Positions 25,069 to 32,839 of a stretch of DNA of 64,000 nucleotides are shown here, piece by piece (positions within the stretch are counted from its first letter, which is position 1; every line of letters begins with the position of its first letter). The stretch comes from Bifidobacterium sp. B4142. GTDB taxonomy: Bacteria > Actinomycetota > Actinomycetes > Actinomycetales > Bifidobacteriaceae. The notes under the pieces are model-generated. The model saw only the letters and a list, made by a program, of their open reading frames with translations, searched no databases and was not told the DNA's origin. The DNA is taken from assembly GCF_026537325.1 (NCBI RefSeq), contig NZ_JAFNMJ010000004.1:1-64000 (forward strand), given 5' to 3'. Made by a program: the position numbers and the translations under genes.

Positions 25069-25455
25069 GACCAGATCCCGCTCGATCCAGGCCATGACCA
25101 GACTGGCCAGGGCATCAACCTCTGCATCGGTCAGAGCCCGGCCTCGCGGAATACGATGCCAGCGCTCGATGCACCCCCGGCAGCAGGTGGCCGTAGCATG
25201 CTGGGCTGTGAAGACCGGATGCCCGCGGTAGGGGGTCTGCTTGCCGTCCTTCAAAGGGTGGGCAGGCCCCACGCGCTTGGCCAGCATCTCATGGGCGTGG
25301 CGGTCGATGGTATCCCTGCCCTTGGTGCGGGCGTAGGCGCGATCCCTGGCCGATAGAGAGAATCCAGCGCGGAAACGCGAATGCTCCAATCTGGCAAGAG
25401 TGTCCTGAATCCAGGCCTCATCTGCTCCAACTGACGCTGATCCGTTGCTGGTCAT
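25045..25455 (-). CDS. DUF4186 family protein
   Basis: This small conserved protein of 136 residues has unknown function. The family pattern is clear: LEHSRFRAGFSLSARDRAYA, RTKGRDTIDRHAHEM, then GKQTPYRGHPVFTAQHATAT and CCRGCIERWHRIPRG with a Cys-Cys-x-x-Cys cluster plus His that may bind metal. The ATG at 25455 has GAGCAGGGA before it; a frame extending to 25542 would overlap the upstream region of cfa. It is divergent from the cyclopropane synthase gene. No functional link between the two is known. Confidence 0.82.
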   Translation of the reverse strand: MTSNGSASVGADEAWIQDTLARLEHSRFRAGFSLSARDRAYARTKGRDTIDRHAHEMLAKRVGPAHPLKDGKQTPYRGHPVFTAQHATATCCRGCIERWHRIPRGRALTDAEVDALASLVMAWIERDLVNHPVRPA

Positions 25456-25646
25456 TCCCTGCTCGCCTCCATGTTCAGCCTTACCAAAGAGTCTGTACCC
25501 AGGCAAGGTTTCCCATGCGGAATAATTCACCGAACATGGCACCAGCGGGGACCAGTGTCGGGGGTAGGGTGAAGACAGTACCTATATTCATCAACTATCC
25601 GACCCGCCATGATCCGTCATGTCCGGGTCACAAACAAGGGGGCTTC

Positions 25647-26936
25647 ATGGCCAAAAGCAAGATGACTGTAGCCGAAATGATCGGGCTCTTCCTCACCCCT
25701 GACGCACCTGTGCAGGTGACCGCCTTCGACGGGTCGGTCTTCGGGCAAGAGCAGGCGCCGCTGCATCTGGAAGTCAAGAATTCCCGTGCCATGTACTACA
25801 TCGCGGAAAATCCAAATGATCTGGGTCTGGCCCGGGCCTACCTGCAAGGCGACCTGGATTCTCCCGAGCTGCTGCCAGGCAACCCCTACCAAGTCCTCAA
25901 GGAACTGATGGGCCTCAAGCACTTTGTCAAGCACCCCAGCAAGCTGGATCTGGCCCGGGCAGCTGGGGCCGTCTTCTCGCATGGAGTGCGTGTACCCGAG
26001 CCACCCGCCATTGAGGGGCCTTCCCTGGCCAAGCGACTGACCGAGGGCATCCGCCCCCATACCCGCCGGGGCGACGCAGCCACGGTCAGCTACCACTACG
26101 ACCAGTCCAACGACTTCTACCGGCTCTTCCTGGGCTCCTCCATGACCTACACCTGTGCTGTCTTCGAGAAGGAGGACGACAGCCTGGAGGACGCTCAGTG
26201 GCATAAGCTCAACATGGTCCTGGACAAGATGCGCCTGAACAAGGGCGACCGTCTGCTGGATGTGGGCTGCGGCTGGGGCTCCATGGAGATCGCGGCCGCC
26301 CGCCGCGGCATCCACGTCATCGGCGTGACTCTGGCTGAGGAGCAGGTCGAATGGGCCCAGAACTGGATCCGCCAGGAGGGTCTGCAGGATCTGGCCGAGG
26401 TCAGGCTGATGGACTACCGCGACGTGCCCGAGTCCGGCTTCGACGGGATCTGCTCCATCGGCATGATGGAGCATGTGGGTTACAAGCAGTACCCCTCCTA
26501 CTTCAAGGAGATGATGGACAAGCTTCGTCCAGGCGGCATCCTGCTCAACCACCAGATCACCCGCACCAACTCCCACGACCACAAGCGGGCGGGCGGGTTC
26601 ATCGACCGCTACATCTTCCCCGACGGCGAGCTGGCCAGCCCAGCCGAGATCGAACTGGCCATCCAGGATACCGGCTTCGAGGTCATCACTCAGGAGAACC
26701 TGCGTCAGCACTATGCGCTGACCCTCAAGCACTGGACTGAGAACCTCCAGGAGCATTGGGACCAGGCCAAGCCTATGGTGGGCGCGCCCAAGGCGAGGCT
26801 CTGGGGCCTGTACATGGCCGGCGCGCGGCTCAACTTCGAGCTCGACAACATTCAGATACACCAGTTCCAGTGCATCAAGCCCGATCCTGAGACCGGCACG
26901 GACACCTACCCCCTGCGGCCATGGTGGGATCGGTAG
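25647..26936 (+). CDS. cfa: Cyclopropane-fatty-acyl-phospholipid synthase
   Basis: This SAM-dependent enzyme adds a methylene bridge to unsaturated acyl chains of membrane phospholipids. It has 429 residues. The N-terminal lipid-contact domain (about 1-140) is followed by the methyltransferase core starting VSYHYDQSNDFYRLFLGSSM, with TYTCAVFEKEDDSLEDAQ and the SAM-binding LLDVGCGWGSMEIAA at about residues 203-217. IGMMEHVGYKQYPSYFKEM and the C-terminal YMAGARLNFE are also family signatures. The ATG at 25647 follows GGGGG; the frame extends upstream without support. It stands alone between divergent DUF4186 and a terminator at 26952. The enzyme is linked to acid and stress tolerance in many bacteria. 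Confidence 0.93.
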   Translation: MAKSKMTVAEMIGLFLTPDAPVQVTAFDGSVFGQEQAPLHLEVKNSRAMYYIAENPNDLGLARAYLQGDLDSPELLPGNPYQVLKELMGLKHFVKHPSKLDLARAAGAVFSHGVRVPEPPAIEGPSLAKRLTEGIRPHTRRGDAATVSYHYDQSNDFYRLFLGSSMTYTCAVFEKEDDSLEDAQWHKLNMVLDKMRLNKGDRLLDVGCGWGSMEIAAARRGIHVIGVTLAEEQVEWAQNWIRQEGLQDLAEVRLMDYRDVPESGFDGICSIGMMEHVGYKQYPSYFKEMMDKLRPGGILLNHQITRTNSHDHKRAGGFIDRYIFPDGELASPAEIELAIQDTGFEVITQENLRQHYALTLKHWTENLQEHWDQAKPMVGAPKARLWGLYMAGARLNFELDNIQIHQFQCIKPDPETGTDTYPLRPWWDR

Positions 26937-26951
26937 TATAAGGGCCTGCTG

Positions 26952-26985
26952 AAAAGGGGCGAGGAGTCGAATCCTCACCCCTTTT
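26952..26985. terminator. Bidirectional terminator after cfa and the iron operon
   Basis: AAAAGGGG, one unpaired base and GAGGA pair with TCCTC, one unpaired base and CCCCTTTT around a short loop, with TTTTGTTT after it on the plus strand. It serves the convergent cfa gene and the FMN-binding lipoprotein gene. Confidence 0.8.
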
Positions 26986-27011
26986 GTTTCCGCCATCGTA
27001 CAGCCCGGTTT

Positions 27012-27563
27012 TTAGGATGACCTGTCCGCCGAAGCCTCCAGCCGGGCCAGATCCAGGGCTTTGTTGAAGGCATCCGAGGTCCAGCTGGCTCCAGCCACCT
27101 TGTCCACCTTGAGGTCCTTGAGCGGACGCCCTTGGACCACTCCAGGCACAGCCCGAGCGAAGCGTTCCATGTGACCGCGCGAAATGGGTGAGTCCGAATG
27201 CCCCTGAACCTGAACCCGGCTCACCTGGCCTCCAGACAGGTCCAGATCTACATCGATGCTTTCAGCCCCGTCACGCCCGTACTTGCCCGTCAGAGCGTAA
27301 GTGCCGTCGTGATAGTTGCCCGTATCAGCCGGAGCGGTCGGCAGTCCATCGCGGGAGACGGCCGTGGGCTTGCCCTCGCCTGCCGTACCGGATCCTTCCG
27401 CTGACCCTGGAGCAGAACTGGACTCTGCGTTTGATCCGGCGAACTCGTCGTCCATGGGCTTGGCCTGCTGGCTTCCGCAGCCGCCTAGGAGGGAGCCGAC
27501 CGCCACCAGGGTCGCCAATGTTGCCGAGGCCGTGGCCAGCCCCCGAGACTTGCTTGTGGCCAT
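27012..27563 (-). CDS. FMN-binding domain lipoprotein of the iron operon
   Basis: This 183-residue exported protein has a signal peptide, a lipobox with Cys29 (LLGGC) and a low-complexity linker rich in Ser/Gly/Glu. The FMN-binding fold lies at about residues 90-183. YHDGTYALTGKYGRDGAESI and the ending VDKVAGASWTSDAF show the S/T-G-A-S/T-x-T type motif in which the last Thr or Ser carries covalent FMN. It starts 1 bp after the ATPase stop and is the last gene of the iron operon. A flavin lipoprotein could reduce extracellular iron, a role that thioredoxin-like proteins play in related operons. Which residue is flavinylated and whether an ApbE is present elsewhere are not visible here. Confidence 0.83.
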   Translation of the reverse strand: MATSKSRGLATASATLATLVAVGSLLGGCGSQQAKPMDDEFAGSNAESSSAPGSAEGSGTAGEGKPTAVSRDGLPTAPADTGNYHDGTYALTGKYGRDGAESIDVDLDLSGGQVSRVQVQGHSDSPISRGHMERFARAVPGVVQGRPLKDLKVDKVAGASWTSDAFNKALDLARLEASADRSS

Positions 27564-27564
27564 C

Positions 27565-28440
27565 TCAGCGTTCTCCTTCTGACTCAGCGGCCGATCCCGG
27601 CAGAGATCCACCTGTCTTGGCCATTTTAGTGGGGTCATGGAAGCCCACGGGAATATCCTGGTCACCGGTGTCGCCAGGAGCCCCGCTGAAGGCCGGCCGG
27701 CCTCCGGCTGCCAGGTAGGCCTGCTTGGCCTCCTCATCATTCCACTGCTCACCGGCCAGCACCCCGTGGTTGAGCATGATCTCCCGCTGGGCGCATGAGG
27801 CCACCAGAGCATCGTGCGTGACCACAATCAGGGAGGTTCCTTGGTCATGCAATTGCCTAAAGAGGTCCAGCACGATCCGCTCATTGGCCTCGTCCAGGTT
27901 GCCAGTGGGCTCGTCAGCCAGAATCAGCTTGGGCTCATTGATCAGCGCCCGGGCCACGCAGACCCGTTGCTGCTCACCGCCCGAAAGCTGGCTGGGCAGG
28001 TGGCGGGCTCGATCCGCCAGACCCACCCGGTCCAAGGCCTTCAGGGCCTGGTCCTCATCCACCACCGAGTGGTAGTACTGAGCCACCATGACATTCTCCA
28101 GGGCAGTCAGATGCGAGACCAGGTAGAACTTCTGGAAGACCAGGCCGATCACGTTCTTGCGCACATCGGCCAGCTGGGACTGGCTCAGATCCTCCAGCGG
28201 CCGCCCCTGTAGACGGACCGAGCCGCGGCTGGGCGTATCCATGCAGCCCAGAATGTTCATCAGCGTGGTCTTGCCTGAGCCGGAAGACCCCACTACGGCC
28301 AGCCACTGACCTTGCGGGACGCTCAGGTTCAGATCATCCAAGGCATGCAGATCGCCGTAGATCTTGGATACATGGTCCAGGTCCAGCAGCATGCCGCCGC
28401 CTGACTGGGACTCGCTCGCCTTTGCCTGCGTCATTGTCAT
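27565..28440 (-). CDS. ABC transporter ATP-binding protein, LolD/MacB class
   Basis: This 291-residue ATPase has Walker [10 protein letters not shown] at about residue 50, Q-loop [12 protein letters not shown], signature [15 protein letters not shown] and Walker [16 protein letters not shown]. The LDE extension is usual for LolD/MacB-type ATPases that partner FtsX-like permeases. A tail of about 60 residues extends past the core. The start at 28440 overlaps the preceding permease stop by ATGA. It energises the two FtsX-type permeases encoded just upstream. In Campylobacter p19 and E. coli fet loci the same gene group is linked to iron uptake under limitation. Confidence 0.9.
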   Translation of the reverse strand: MTMTQAKASESQSGGGMLLDLDHVSKIYGDLHALDDLNLSVPQGQWLAVVGSSGSGKTTLMNILGCMDTPSRGSVRLQGRPLEDLSQSQLADVRKNVIGLVFQKFYLVSHLTALENVMVAQYYHSVVDEDQALKALDRVGLADRARHLPSQLSGGEQQRVCVARALINEPKLILADEPTGNLDEANERIVLDLFRQLHDQGTSLIVVTHDALVASCAQREIMLNHGVLAGEQWNDEEAKQAYLAAGGRPAFSGAPGDTGDQDIPVGFHDPTKMAKTGGSLPGSAAESEGER

Positions 28441-29630
28441 TCCTCCCTCAGAACTAGGGCCGGGTCGATACGCGAAGCCCGGAGGACCGGCCGAATAGAT
28501 GCAATCATGGATATGGCCACACTCAGCAGGACCGTGCCCAAGGCCAGCCACCAATTGAAGCCCAGCGGCCGCTGGAAGACGGACAGGCAGAGCAGTCGGG
28601 CGAAGCCATAGCCCAAAGCGGTGCCAATCAGGCCTCCAGCCAACCCGTAGCAGGCCGACTCAGCCAGAAACTCCATGGCTATCCCCCGCGAGGAGGCACC
28701 CAGGGCCTTGCGCAGACCGATCTCGCTGCGCCGCTGAGAAACAATGGAAGCCATGGTGGTCCCCACGCCCACAAAGGTCAGGACCAGCACCACCACCGAA
28801 ACCAGCCAGAAGAGCGACTGGAGCATGGCGATGGTATGGCTGTCGCCTGCTGTGATCCTGGCGACCGGCCGGGCCTTGACCCCCATGGAGGTCATGTCGT
28901 TGATGCTGGCAGCGATGGCTTTCAGACCTGAGGTCATGGTGTTGACCGAGTATTCGATCACATCGGTACCCCGCTTGGCCCCGGTCAGGAGCTCCAGATC
29001 GGACAGGTCGGCGTAGATAATGCGATCCTCGGGGCCGCCAGTATCGACAATGCCACCCACGCGAAAATCACGACCCTGCCCCCCGGCTTTGCCTGTGAAG
29101 GTGGACTGCCCGGCCGGATAACCAATAGTTATTGGCTTGCCAGTGGTCAGCCCCAGCGAATCTGCCAGATCCCGCCCCACCATGACCGAACCAGGCTTCG
29201 GCCAAGCTCCTTCCACGCTCCAGTGACGGTTGAGCTGGCGCACCTGGTCTGGGTGGATGCCGGCCATCACGCGGGCGCCGGCATTGACCTGCACCGTCTC
29301 ATATCGATAAGTAGCGTACTTTGCCGGAGCCTTGGCAGTCACCATGTGGGTGGTGTGATCCACCATGCCCTGTTCGATGCCGGAGCCAGACCGGTTGCCC
29401 CCCTGAATGGGCGAGACGACCAGATTGGCCCCGTAGGAGCGCATCTCCTGGTTGATCTGCCTGGGAGCCTCAATGCAGACCGCCGCCAGACAGAAGAGGG
29501 TGGCCGCCCCCACCAGGGAGGCCACCACGGCCATCAGGGCCCGTCCCCGACGACGGAAGACGGCCCCGAAAAGCATGGTCAGGAACATGCGGGTGTTGGT
29601 CATATGGCTCTTATGGCGATCAGCGGCCAT
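28437..29630 (-). CDS. FtsX-like ABC permease (second of two)
   Basis: This 397-residue permease has one N-terminal membrane helix (about residues 25-50), a large extracellular domain (50-270) and three C-terminal helices (about 275-395) with the FtsX fold (VVLVLTFVGVGTTMASIVSQ, then RRSEIGLRKALGASSRGIAM). The start at 29630 is backed by GGAGGTG five bases before it and overlaps the stop of the other permease by 11 bases. It is a mechanotransmission-type permease, probably moving or energising the extracellular iron lipoproteins rather than importing a soluble substrate. Confidence 0.87.
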   Translation of the reverse strand: MAADRHKSHMTNTRMFLTMLFGAVFRRRGRALMAVVASLVGAATLFCLAAVCIEAPRQINQEMRSYGANLVVSPIQGGNRSGSGIEQGMVDHTTHMVTAKAPAKYATYRYETVQVNAGARVMAGIHPDQVRQLNRHWSVEGAWPKPGSVMVGRDLADSLGLTTGKPITIGYPAGQSTFTGKAGGQGRDFRVGGIVDTGGPEDRIIYADLSDLELLTGAKRGTDVIEYSVNTMTSGLKAIAASINDMTSMGVKARPVARITAGDSHTIAMLQSLFWLVSVVVLVLTFVGVGTTMASIVSQRRSEIGLRKALGASSRGIAMEFLAESACYGLAGGLIGTALGYGFARLLCLSVFQRPLGFNWWLALGTVLLSVAISMIASIRPVLRASRIDPALVLREE

Positions 29631-30906
29631 GAAGCACCTCCGCCGGCCGAAGCCGCAGAATCGATCTGATGGACGAGATGGACGCCAGCAGCACGGTCAG
29701 GGCCAGCAGCACGAAGACCAGCACGAAGACCATGGGCCTCATGGTAATGCCCGAGCCGAAGACCACCCTGCCTACGATCTGAGCCACGCCAGAGCCCAGC
29801 AGGACGCCGACCAGAGCCCCAACCAGGGCGATCAAGGCCGTTTCGGCCAGCACCAGTCTGGACACGGCCCCATCGGTGGCGCCCAAGGCCTTGAGCAGGG
29901 CGAACTCTGATGACCGCTCGCTTATGGATGACGCCATCAGGTTGGCCACGGCGATGGCCGCCGCCAGCAGGCTGAGCACGGTCATCAGGATCATGACCGC
30001 CTGGGTCTTCTGCAGAACATCGCCCTGCAGGGCTGCCACCTGTCTGACCTGCTTGGCCATGGACCCGGGGATGGCCTCCTCGATCTGATAGGCGATGGAG
30101 GACGGATAGGCCGTGCAGTACCAGGTCTCCCACTCGTCCTGGGAGAGGGCGGCTGGGTTTCGTGCGGCCTTGCGGGCCAGGTCGTTCTCGGGCGTGGTCA
30201 GGGCCTTGACCTCCACCTGGTCAATCTGATCGGTCAGACCGGACATCTCCTGCAACGCCCTGGTGGGCAGGTAGAGGGAGGAGGCATCCGAATCACCGGA
30301 GTCGAAGATGCCCACAATAGTGACGGTCTGCTGTTTACCATCCAGACCCACCTTGACCTGGTCGCCGACCTGACGGCCACCCAGTCGCGCAGCCAGCTCT
30401 TTGCCCATCATGGCCTCGGTCCTGCCGGCGGACCCAGCCTCGTCCTTGGGCCAGCGTCCTTGAACCTTCCACCAGGGCCGAAGACCTTTCAAACCTACGG
30501 CGCTGCTCTCGCCGCTATCGACCTTGACGGTCCGGCCGAACCAGGTGCCCACCAGGGGAGCGCCGACCTGGTCCACGGTGCCGCGAAGATCCAGACGGGG
30601 GGCAAAGTCGGTGATGTTGTAGGCCCAGAAGATGGTCTTGATCCTGGGCACCTGGGACTCCTTGAGGAAGGCGGTTGGCGTTGACTGGTCGCCATAGAGG
30701 TCAGAGACCACAGCATCCGCCTTGGCCTGGACCGTGATGTTGGATCCGTAAGTGGACAGTTCTGCGTTGAGCTTGTCACCTACATCGAAGACCACTCCCA
30801 GCATAGCCGTAGCCACGCAGGCCGACAGGCAGACCGTGACGGCGATGAGCATTCTTCGCCCGAACTGGCGGCTGAATGACCGCAGCATCATTCGCATGAA
30901 GAACAT
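29620..30906 (-). CDS. FtsX-like ABC permease (first of two)
   Basis: This 428-residue protein has the same plan: a helix near the N-terminus (FGRRMLIAVTVCLSACVATA), a large extracellular domain and three C-terminal helices. The conserved RSSEFALLKALGATDGAVSR lies before the last two. It differs enough from its neighbour to be an old paralogue. AAGGAGCGG precedes the ATG. It lies between the DUF2318 gene and the second permease in the iron operon and should form a heterodimer with that permease and the ATPase at 27565-28440. Confidence 0.87.
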   Translation of the reverse strand: MFFMRMMLRSFSRQFGRRMLIAVTVCLSACVATAMLGVVFDVGDKLNAELSTYGSNITVQAKADAVVSDLYGDQSTPTAFLKESQVPRIKTIFWAYNITDFAPRLDLRGTVDQVGAPLVGTWFGRTVKVDSGESSAVGLKGLRPWWKVQGRWPKDEAGSAGRTEAMMGKELAARLGGRQVGDQVKVGLDGKQQTVTIVGIFDSGDSDASSLYLPTRALQEMSGLTDQIDQVEVKALTTPENDLARKAARNPAALSQDEWETWYCTAYPSSIAYQIEEAIPGSMAKQVRQVAALQGDVLQKTQAVMILMTVLSLLAAAIAVANLMASSISERSSEFALLKALGATDGAVSRLVLAETALIALVGALVGVLLGSGVAQIVGRVVFGSGITMRPMVFVLVFVLLALTVLLASISSIRSILRLRPAEVLHGR

Positions 30907-30927
30907 ACCAACCGCTCCTTCCCTATC

Positions 30928-32202
30928 TCAGCTCTTGAAATGCGAGGACAGAGCGTCCAGATCGGCGGTGCTGATCAGTATGGCGCCCCGGCCGGTTTTA
31001 TAAGGCAAGGGAACGGGATTGCAGCCGCCCTTGAACCCGATGGTGGCCAGGTTGATGGCTACGTCGCACTTCTTGCAGATAATCTTGCCGTCTTTTTCGT
31101 AATAGCCCGCATCCCCGCAGTTCTCGCAGGCATCCAGCCCGACCCCGTAGGCCGCGCCATTCTTGCGGATGATGATGAAACGCATCTCGGTGCCGTCCTT
31201 GGCCCGGTAGCTGAATCGATGCAGGTGGCCATCCTCCACCTGAGAGAAACGAATGGCGGCCGTATCGGAGGTCAAGGAATACCGCTCCGGAGGCGAGAGC
31301 ACAGGCACCTGGTGGGCTTTGGCCGTCCCCATCGTCAGGGCCAGGGTGACGCCGATCATAGCCACCAGGCTCCAGACCGCTGATGCCAGGGCCCTTCGGC
31401 GGAAGGCCCGGTGGCTACGGTCGTCGGCTGTGGAGGCTCCGGTCACTGGCATGCGCCAGCCTGCAACCAAACAGGCGAAGACTGGAATGATGAAGACCAG
31501 AACCTGGGCAAGAACCAGGATCAGGTCGGCGTTGTATCCTAGGGCCATGACCCGGAAGGCCCAGCCGTGCAGAAGAACCAGGCCGGTGGTCTGCATCAGG
31601 GCCACCAGGGCTACGCCGTGCCGGACCAGCAACAGGACCACCATGAGCAAGGCGGCCAGACGGAAGGCTATCCGGGGGCAAGAAGTATGCATGGTCCTCA
31701 GAATGGCAGCCACCGTCACAGCGGCAGCCAAGCCGAGCAGGAAGCCCAAGGCCCGCAGGAGCATGGCCGAGGTCAGCACAGGCTCCCCCGGCTCGACAAA
31801 GGCCGTAAGCTGCAGGATGACATCAGGCAGGGCGCGGAAGGTGGTTAGAGCTATGGCCAGGGCCGCCAGAGCGTTGGCCAGATCCATGGCCCAGGGGCGG
31901 TGATGCCGGTCCATGACCAGTCGGTCTGCGGCCAGCACCACCGCAATGGCGGCCAGGTCGGCCAGAACACAGGCTACCAGGGTCGGATAGTTGACCATGG
32001 TCCGCCGGTTGATGATCACGGTGGCGCGCAGGAGGGCGAAGACCAGCGCCCCCAACACGCCGACCCCCAGGCCAATCAGCCGCCAGGAGGAGGAACGGGG
32101 CCGATCACGGCCCTCGCCAACCCCTAGCAGCACGCTGAAAACCATGACCAGGAGGGCCGGGGCCAGAGTCCCCGGCAAGACCGTGACAAATTGCTCAAGC
32201 AT
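30928..32202 (-). CDS. DUF2318 membrane protein with Cys-rich C-terminal domain
   Basis: This 424-residue protein has about eight or nine membrane helices (residues 8-310) and an extracellular C-terminal DUF2318 domain (about 325-424). The domain contains the cysteine pattern of the family: ACENCG, then IICKKCDV and GGCNPVPLPY. The cysteines may bind iron or a redox cofactor. The family is found with FTR1 and P19 proteins in bacterial iron operons, including the E. coli fet and Campylobacter p19 loci. It follows P19 at a 13-bp gap. Electron transfer across the membrane for iron reduction is a plausible role. Confidence 0.85.
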   Translation of the reverse strand: MLEQFVTVLPGTLAPALLVMVFSVLLGVGEGRDRPRSSSWRLIGLGVGVLGALVFALLRATVIINRRTMVNYPTLVACVLADLAAIAVVLAADRLVMDRHHRPWAMDLANALAALAIALTTFRALPDVILQLTAFVEPGEPVLTSAMLLRALGFLLGLAAAVTVAAILRTMHTSCPRIAFRLAALLMVVLLLVRHGVALVALMQTTGLVLLHGWAFRVMALGYNADLILVLAQVLVFIIPVFACLVAGWRMPVTGASTADDRSHRAFRRRALASAVWSLVAMIGVTLALTMGTAKAHQVPVLSPPERYSLTSDTAAIRFSQVEDGHLHRFSYRAKDGTEMRFIIIRKNGAAYGVGLDACENCGDAGYYEKDGKIICKKCDVAINLATIGFKGGCNPVPLPYKTGRGAILISTADLDALSSHFKS

Positions 32203-32215
32203 AATAGGCGGCCGC

Positions 32216-32839
32216 TCACCACTGGTGGGGCGTGTAGTCCCAGTCCCAGCTGACCACGATGGGCTCGGTCCAGAAGTGGCCTTTCACGCCGGTCTCCGGA
32301 TCGACGTGCAGCATCCATCCCTTCTTCTCCGGGGAGTCGATGGAATAGGTCAGCTTGTAGGACCCGGCCTTCTCCATTTTGATGTTGGCTCCGTAGTGCG
32401 GTCCGTCCGAGGCGTTCATCTGCATGAAGGTGCCGGACTGCTTGTCATTGGGATCGTCCTTGTTCTGGATGGTGTAGTTGACGGTCAGATCCGGGACGAA
32501 CTCACCCTTGGCATAGCCCAGGTTGTTGTTGGGCAAGGCATGGATATCAGCCTCCAGGTGCAGGCTGGCATCGGCCGCCTTCAGCCCCATGGACGCAGGC
32601 TCCATGTCGATGGGCTGGAAGAAGACCGTGCCGATGTTCAGTGGACCCTTCTGCTGATCGTCGGGCGGAATGGGAATCTCCTCGAAACCAGCCCCCTTGC
32701 CCGCCGAGGACTGGGAGGCGCCGGAAGCCTCAGGCGCGGGGGCCTCACGGGTGCCCGACCCGCCGGAGCCGCACCCCGCCAGGGCCAGGGTGCCCGAGAG
32801 CACCAGCGCGACCAGGGCGGTCAATTGTCTCTTCTTCAT
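32216..32839 (-). CDS. P19/Tp34-family iron-binding lipoprotein
   Basis: This 207-residue secreted protein has lipobox LAGC (Cys23), an Ala/Ser/Gly-rich linker to about residue 50 and a P19 domain. Family motifs are QPIDMEPASMGL (Met and Glu ligands near residue 78-82), EADIHALPNN with His near 100 and PHYGANIKM with His near 150, which together form the dinuclear copper/iron site. The start at 32839 overlaps the FTR1 stop by ATGA. P19 feeds iron to FTR1-type permeases in other bacteria. Confidence 0.88.
   Translation of the reverse strand: MKKRQLTALVALVLSGTLALAGCGSGGSGTREAPAPEASGASQSSAGKGAGFEEIPIPPDDQQKGPLNIGTVFFQPIDMEPASMGLKAADASLHLEADIHALPNNNLGYAKGEFVPDLTVNYTIQNKDDPNDKQSGTFMQMNASDGPHYGANIKMEKAGSYKLTYSIDSPEKKGWMLHVDPETGVKGHFWTEPIVVSWDWDYTPHQW

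Noticed and set aside
25617-26996. Minus-strand frame of 459 codons opposite cfa
   Set aside because: It is wholly antisense to a clear cyclopropane synthase, has no ribosome site and has no protein family.
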